NCBI GenBank assembly: GCA_900547345.1
Contig: URGG01000091.1
Coordinates: 1 to 7,721 of the forward strand
Source of the DNA: an uncultured Collinsella sp.
Lineage (GTDB): Bacteria; Actinomycetota; Coriobacteriia; Coriobacteriales; Coriobacteriaceae
DNA length: 7,721 bases
Direction: 5' to 3'
How positions within the stretch are numbered: the first letter of the stretch is position 1; every line of letters begins with the position of its first letter. Below the pieces are notes generated by a model. It was given only the letters and a program-made list of their open reading frames with translations. It did not search any database and had not been told where the DNA came from. Below, one piece after another: positions 4,857-7,721 of this stretch. The position numbers and the translations under genes were made by a program.

Positions 4857-4982
4857 AAATCGAGCGTGGATTTTCTTCCGTTTGAAATCGAGCGTGGATA
4901 ATCTCCCACTTTACCGTGCCATCGAATCCAAAGTGGCAGATTATCCACGCTCATTCACTAGGCGGAAGATTTTCCACGCTCG
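4857..4982. repeat. Nested palindrome of four CGAGCGTGGA elements
   Basis: Two direct copies (AAATCGAGCGTGGAT at 4857-4871 and 4885-4899, 28 bases apart) face two inverted copies (4944-4953 and 4973-4982, 29 apart). The inner pair extends to 23-base arms (4890-4912 and 4930-4952) with a single mismatch around a 17-base loop. The outer pair (4861-4880 and 4963-4982) matches at 17 of 20, the three differences being TTT against AAA at the centre. A decayed fifth copy may lie at 4991-5006. The cores TTATCCACG (twice, one per strand) and TTTTCCACG are one base from DnaA-box consensus forms. No terminator tail or gene is associated. Confidence 0.85.
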
Positions 4983-5035
4983 TGTGTCCGAATATCCTCG
5001 CTCGACCAGGATGACTGGGACCGGTCCGACCTTTG

Positions 5036-5250
5036 TCTCGATCTGTAACATTTAGAGAGCATTTTCTCCCCTATCTGTTACAGGTCGAGATATTACGCAG
5101 AGACCTCCGCTTACGTCTCATTCTGTAACAGTAAGAACGGTTTTCAGCCTCTTCGTGTTACAGATCGAGATGTTATCGGCCGTCCCTTGGCAATGTCTCG
5201 ATCTGTAACTATAAGGAAGGTCTTCAGCCCACTCGTGTTGCGAATCGAGA
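5036..5250. repeat. Six 15-base repeats, alternating orientation, exact 40-base pitch
   Basis: The 15-mer TCTCGATCTGTAACA occurs with small changes at 5036-5050, 5116-5130 and 5196-5210, and as its reverse complement at 5076-5090, 5156-5170 and 5236-5250. Starts are exactly 40 bases apart and every gap between copies is 25 bases. Equivalently, there are three 55-base inverted-repeat units at an 80-base period. The 25 bases inside units 2 and 3 agree at 18 positions, units 1 and 2 at about 12, while the two between-unit spacers share little. So the 55-base unit is probably the thing being duplicated. Similar REP or BIME-like elements exist in other genomes, but I do not recognise this family. 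Confidence 0.88.
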
Positions 5251-5294
5251 CAAACCTGAAGCTCGGTTGGCGCCAAACACGCTGACTTATCGAC

Positions 5295-5336
5295 ATAAAT
5301 AGAAACGGGCCCTGTCCCACAAGGGAACAGAGCCCG
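5295..5336 (-). terminator. Rho-independent terminator after tRNA-Thr(TGT)
   Basis: CGGGC-CCTGT-CCC at 5306-5318 pairs with 5323-5336 through a 4-base loop, with one mismatch and one bulged base. On the minus strand the stem is followed by GTTTCTATTTATG, a U-rich tail. It starts 9 bases beyond the CCA end of the tRNA. Confidence 0.8.
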
Positions 5337-5345
5337 AAACTCTCA

Positions 5346-5420
5346 TGGAGCCAGTGACAGGAATCGAACCTGCAACCCACTGATTACAAATCAGTTGCGC
5401 TACCGTTGCGCCACACTGGC
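5346..5420 (-). tRNA. trnT: tRNA-Thr (anticodon TGT)
   Basis: A 75-base cloverleaf on the minus strand. Acceptor GCCAGTG pairs with CACTGGC, D-arm GCGCAACGGTAGCGC, anticodon arm ACTGA-TTTGTAA-TCAGT with anticodon TGT, T-arm GCAGGTTCGATTCCTGT, discriminator T and encoded CCA. It reads ACA and probably ACG, complementing the GGT isoacceptor at 4365-4440. It stands alone, with its own terminator and probably its own promoter. Confidence 0.96.
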
Positions 5421-5450
5421 ACACTTGGCGCTTTCGCGCGAAGCCAGTTA

Positions 5451-5479
5451 AGAATAAAGGAATTGCGGACGAGGCGCAA
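5451..5479 (-). promoter_or_regulatory. Candidate promoter of tRNA-Thr(TGT)
   Basis: On the minus strand TTGCGC (5479-5474), a 17-base spacer and TATTCT (5456-5451) match the -35 at 3 of 6 and the -10 at 4 of 6. It would start transcription about 24 bases before the tRNA. Because the tRNA lies below two terminators it should need a promoter in this stretch, and this is the best I find. It lacks the shared 18-base box of the other two promoters. Confidence 0.4.
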
Positions 5480-5504
5480 CAGGCCCTTCACCCGACCGCA
5501 TCTC

Positions 5505-5532
5505 AAAACTATTCGCCAGAACGAATAGTTTT
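5505..5532 (-). terminator. Terminator hairpin, second of a tandem pair after yacP
   Basis: AAAACTATTCG at 5505-5515 and its exact complement at 5522-5532 form an 11-bp stem with a 6-base loop. Each strand ends the stem with TTTT, so it could work in both directions. On the minus strand it is the second hairpin reached after the yacP stop. Confidence 0.7.
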
Positions 5533-5539
5533 ATCCGTT

Positions 5540-5569
5540 CGCCAAAACCAAAAACTATTCGTTTTGGCG
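5540..5569 (-). terminator. Terminator hairpin, first of a tandem pair after yacP
   Basis: CGCCAAAAC at 5540-5548 pairs exactly with 5561-5569 around a 12-base loop. It lies about 75 bases beyond the yacP stop. Its loop holds a third copy of AAAACTATTCG (5551-5561), which could pair instead with 5522-5532, making this fold and the next one partly exclusive. Confidence 0.55.
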
Positions 5570-5643
5570 ATGCCGACCCGCAGTCCATTGATTACAACTC
5601 AACGGGCTAGCCAATTGTGAAACGGGTCTCTATGGATAATCCC

Positions 5644-6321
5644 CTACCGGCCACGAAGGGCCTTGAGCTTGGCCAGGGCATCGGGGCTCAGGCGGCTGCC
5701 CAGAGTCATCTTGATCTGCGGAGCTTCCTCTGCCTCGTGAACGTCGTTATCGATCTGTTTGATCTCGTCCACCAGCATACGGCTCGAGATGCGCGTGACG
5801 CCCTTGCCCATGACGACGGCCTGGATCGTGCCGTCACTCGACACCACGGAGCACGCGCGGCCTTCCTCGCGCGCCTCGATGCAGAGCTTTTGCACCACGG
5901 TATCGGCCGATACGCCCGTCGGCGAAAACTCGATACGCACGCCGCGAGCAGGCAGGTTGGGGCGCTCGTTGGAGATATTGCCCGCGCCGTCAAACACGAT
6001 TACGGCCTCGTAGCGGCCCTGAGCAAAGGCGGCGACGTCGTTGATGAGGGCGGTGCGCGCCATATCGTGGACGTCGCTGGAATACGGATCGTCGGAATGG
6101 TCGTACACGAGCTTTTCGTAGCGCGGCGTGCAGTGGATCACGTTGTAACCGTCGACCACCAGCAGCTCGGGCTTGTTGGAGTGCACCGTCGAGACCGGGT
6201 CGGCGATGGCCTGCGCAAACGCATTGCCGCCCACGCCGTAGGTCGCGGCCGAAACAATCGGCTTGGCCGAGCCCTCGCCAAAGCGCTTGGCCTTGGACTT
6301 GGCACGGTTCTTTTTGGACAT
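5644..6321 (-). CDS. yacP: NYN domain (YacP/Rae1-type) putative endoribonuclease
   Basis: A 225-residue protein with a PIN-like NYN domain from about residue 51 to 200. Acidic positions expected in the active site are visible: D57 in LLVVDGYNVIH, D111 in VIVFDGAGN, D140 in SADTVVQKL and D163 in VVSSDGTIQ. YacP homologues include Bacillus Rae1, an A-site mRNA endonuclease acting on the ribosome. Residues 1-50 are an extra Lys/Ala/Gly-rich segment not in the roughly 170-residue Bacillus protein, and the last 25 residues form another extension. AGGAG sits 6 bases before the ATG inside the end of rlmB, whose stop is only 3 bases upstream, so translation is probably coupled. The cysS-rlmB-yacP order is shared with Firmicutes. 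The family call is firm; Rae1-like activity is inferred. Confidence 0.9.
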   Translation of the reverse strand: MSKKNRAKSKAKRFGEGSAKPIVSAATYGVGGNAFAQAIADPVSTVHSNKPELLVVDGYNVIHCTPRYEKLVYDHSDDPYSSDVHDMARTALINDVAAFAQGRYEAVIVFDGAGNISNERPNLPARGVRIEFSPTGVSADTVVQKLCIEAREEGRACSVVSSDGTIQAVVMGKGVTRISSRMLVDEIKQIDNDVHEAEEAPQIKMTLGSRLSPDALAKLKALRGR

Positions 6322-6324
6322 GCG

Positions 6325-7239
6325 CTACTCCTCCCCCATGAGCTCGCCGGCGTTGCGGCGCAGCCACTCAAAGCACAGCGCCGTGGTCGCCTGGGCAACA
6401 TTGAGGCTCTCGGTCATGCCGCGCTGGGGAAGCTTGGTCAAAAAGTCGCATTTCTCGAGCACCAGGCGCGAGATGCCGTCGCCCTCGGAGCCCATGACGA
6501 GCGCCACGCGGCCCTCGAAGGGTGCATCCCAGCAACTGCCTTCGGCGTGCTCAGAGGCACCGCCCACCCAAAAGCCAGCGGCCTTGAGGTCGTCGAGTGC
6601 ACGGGCGATATTGGGAACCTGCGCGATAGGCAGATGCATGACGGCGCCGGCAGAAGTCTTGTAGCTGCCAACGGTCACACCGGCGGCGCGCTTGTTGGCA
6701 ATGATGACACCGGCCGCGCCCACGACCTCGGCAGAGCGCACGATGGCACCAAAGTTGCCGTCGTCGGTCACATGGTCGAGCACAACGACAAGCGCCGGAC
6801 CGTCGCCCGCGCGGTCGAGGATATCGGCAACATCGGCGTAGGGGAAGTTGCCCACCTCGAGCGCGATGCCCTGGTGAGCGCCATGGCTCGACAGCGCATC
6901 GAGTTGCGCGCGCGGCACATACTTAATGCGGACGCCCGCGGCGTTGAGATCATCGACCAGACGAGACAGAGCGGCATCGCGCTCCCCGCCCTCGGCGATG
7001 AGCGCGCACTTGACGGGAAAGCCGGTACGCAGCGCCTCGGCGGCAGCACGGCGGCCTTCGATAAACTCGCCCTTGGGAGCCTGGACAGCGTCGCGGTTGC
7101 GATCGCGCTGCGGACGTGCGGCCTGGGTGCGATCGCGCTGGCCCTTGGGAGCGGCAGCGCGATCATTGCGGCGAATCGGACGCGAGCCCGAAGCAGCCTG
7201 CTTGCCGCCACGAGGCGCACGCTTGCGATTGTCGGCCAT
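6325..7239 (-). CDS. rlmB: 23S rRNA 2'-O-ribose methyltransferase, TrmH/SpoU (RlmB) family
   Basis: A 304-residue SAM-dependent RNA methyltransferase. An L30e-like substrate-binding domain (about 57-135) starts EFIEGRRAAAEALRTG and has SSHGAHQGIALEV. The SPOUT domain (about 148-300) shows motif 1 DGNFGAIVRSAEVVGA (160-175, with N162 and R168), motif 2 VMGSEGDGISRLV (248-260) and motif 3 LPQRGMTESLNVAQAT (270-285), which form the knotted SAM site. RlmB of E. coli methylates G2251 of 23S rRNA; the exact target here is not provable from sequence. Residues 1-55 are an Arg/Lys-rich disordered extension that may add RNA affinity. AAGGAGG lies 7 bases before the ATG. It is 143 bases after cysS and 3 before yacP. 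Confidence 0.93.
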   Translation of the reverse strand: MADNRKRAPRGGKQAASGSRPIRRNDRAAAPKGQRDRTQAARPQRDRNRDAVQAPKGEFIEGRRAAAEALRTGFPVKCALIAEGGERDAALSRLVDDLNAAGVRIKYVPRAQLDALSSHGAHQGIALEVGNFPYADVADILDRAGDGPALVVVLDHVTDDGNFGAIVRSAEVVGAAGVIIANKRAAGVTVGSYKTSAGAVMHLPIAQVPNIARALDDLKAAGFWVGGASEHAEGSCWDAPFEGRVALVMGSEGDGISRLVLEKCDFLTKLPQRGMTESLNVAQATTALCFEWLRRNAGELMGEE

Positions 7240-7382
7240 AGGACGGCCTCCTTAAATAGATAACGAACAAGAATCGACCGTCCGAGCCACGGCACCTTGC
7301 CTTTCAATCGTCGGGCATGACCACCAGGTCTATGCCCTCCTCTTTCAAGGCAATCTGCCGCACCTCGAACGGTCGACAAATA
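7240..7382 (-). other. cysS-rlmB gap with a coding-like 3' segment
   Basis: No terminator and no clear promoter are seen here apart from the rlmB ribosome binding site. In a frame different from cysS, minus-strand 7363-7304 reads GTG to TGA as VRQIALKEEGIDLVVMPDD, with about 15 of 19 codons ending in G or C, like the genes nearby. No ribosome binding site precedes it and no ATG is available. It may be a gene remnant, a tiny leader peptide or chance. I do not call it as a gene. Confidence 0.3.
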
Positions 7383-7721
7383 CTAGAGACTCTTAATACG
7401 AGTGCCCGCGGCCGTATCCTCAATGGTGAGGCCCAGGTCCTTGAGCTGGTCGCGGATGGCGTCGGCCAGATCCCAGTTCTTGGCGGCACGGGCCTCGGCG
7501 CGGGCCTCGAGAATCTTGGCGGCAGCCTCGTCCACGTCGTCGCCCGTATAGGCAACCAGACCGGCGGCAACGCCCAGCAGACCCAGCGGCAGCTCGACCT
7601 TGGGCTCGGGAAGCTCAACGCCAAACGTATCGAGCAGCTCGGCCAGCGTCTGATCCGGTCTGATATTGGCGTCGCTCCTTACGAATCCTGCCTTGTGCGA
7701 CTTTACCTTGCGCACCATCTC
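7383..7721 (-). CDS. cysS: Cysteinyl-tRNA synthetase, C-terminal part (cut by window edge)
   Basis: The last 112 codons of a gene whose start lies beyond the right edge; the frame stays open to 7721. The end matches the CysS C-terminal helical region: ILEARAEARAAKNWDLADAI, then RDQLKDLGLTIEDTAAGTRI and a short tail. The pattern of ALAD-IRD-L--LGI-LEDT-QGTRW in the family is clear. The HIGH and KMSKS motifs are outside the window, so activity cannot be judged. The enzyme charges tRNA-Cys. It is followed by rlmB on the same strand, a common neighbour. The Met at 7718 is internal and not a start. Confidence 0.88.
   Translation of the reverse strand, partial: EMVRKVKSHKAGFVRSDANIRPDQTLAELLDTFGVELPEPKVELPLGLLGVAAGLVAYTGDDVDEAAAKILEARAEARAAKNWDLADAIRDQLKDLGLTIEDTAAGTRIKSL

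Noticed and set aside
4857..4982. Chromosomal origin oriC
   Set aside because: There is no dnaA, dnaN or AT-rich unwinding region nearby and every box-like core deviates from consensus. Kept only as a hypothesis of DnaA-like sites.
5036..5250. CRISPR array
   Set aside because: Repeats are only 15 bases, alternate in orientation, the gaps inside units are related to each other, and no cas gene is near.
5144..5380. 78-codon minus-strand open frame
   Set aside because: It runs through the repeat array, the tRNA terminator and into tRNA-Thr(TGT).
5617..7263. 548-codon plus-strand open frame
   Set aside because: It is antisense to yacP and rlmB, both of which have clear family motifs and ribosome binding sites.
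7716..7718. ATG start of a separate 111-codon gene
   Set aside because: The frame is open to the window edge and the protein is the C-terminus of CysS, so this Met is internal.

Overview
The window looks like chromosomal core sequence from a Gram-positive, fairly GC-rich member of the Actinomycetota, most likely class Coriobacteriia (Collinsella-like). That placement is my inference from protein character, strong G/C-ending codon choice, gene order and the style of the intergenic repeats; I could not run a search. Every gene I can support lies on the minus strand, so transcription runs from the right edge to the left.

Right part (about 5500-7721): the 3' end of cysS (cysteinyl-tRNA synthetase, cut by the window edge), then rlmB (SpoU-class 23S rRNA 2'-O-methyltransferase) and a yacP-type NYN/PIN-like RNase gene. 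RlmB and YacP are 3 bases apart and probably translationally coupled. Two back-to-back hairpins (5505-5569) close this group. Below them sits a lone tRNA-Thr(TGT) with its own terminator.

Middle (about 4640-5295): roughly 650 bases with no credible gene, packed with structured repeats. One block (4857-4982) is a nested palindrome of four copies of a CGAGCGTGGA element whose cores resemble DnaA boxes. A second block (5036-5250) is six copies of a 15-base sequence in strictly alternating orientation at an exact 40-base pitch. These are the most unusual things here.

Left part (1-4635): a translation and secretion superoperon. A strong promoter at about 4595-4624 reads tRNA-Tyr, tRNA-Thr(GGT), tRNA-Met and tuf (EF-Tu), ending at a terminator at 2935-2970. 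A second promoter (2764-2793) reads rpmG (L33), tRNA-Trp, secE, nusG, rplK (L11) and rplA (L1), ending at a terminator at 76-116. The two promoters share an identical 18-base box covering the -35 and its upstream flank, plus a GGTTC motif (plus strand) at the same distance, which suggests common control of the tuf and secE/nusG/L11/L1 units. In the rplK-rplA gap, touching the rplA ribosome binding site, is an RNA fold with the architecture of an L1-binding element, which would let L1 repress its own translation.

Together the genes supply elongation factor, tRNAs, ribosomal proteins, a transcription elongation/coupling factor, a Sec translocon subunit, rRNA modification and mRNA or ribosome-associated RNA decay.
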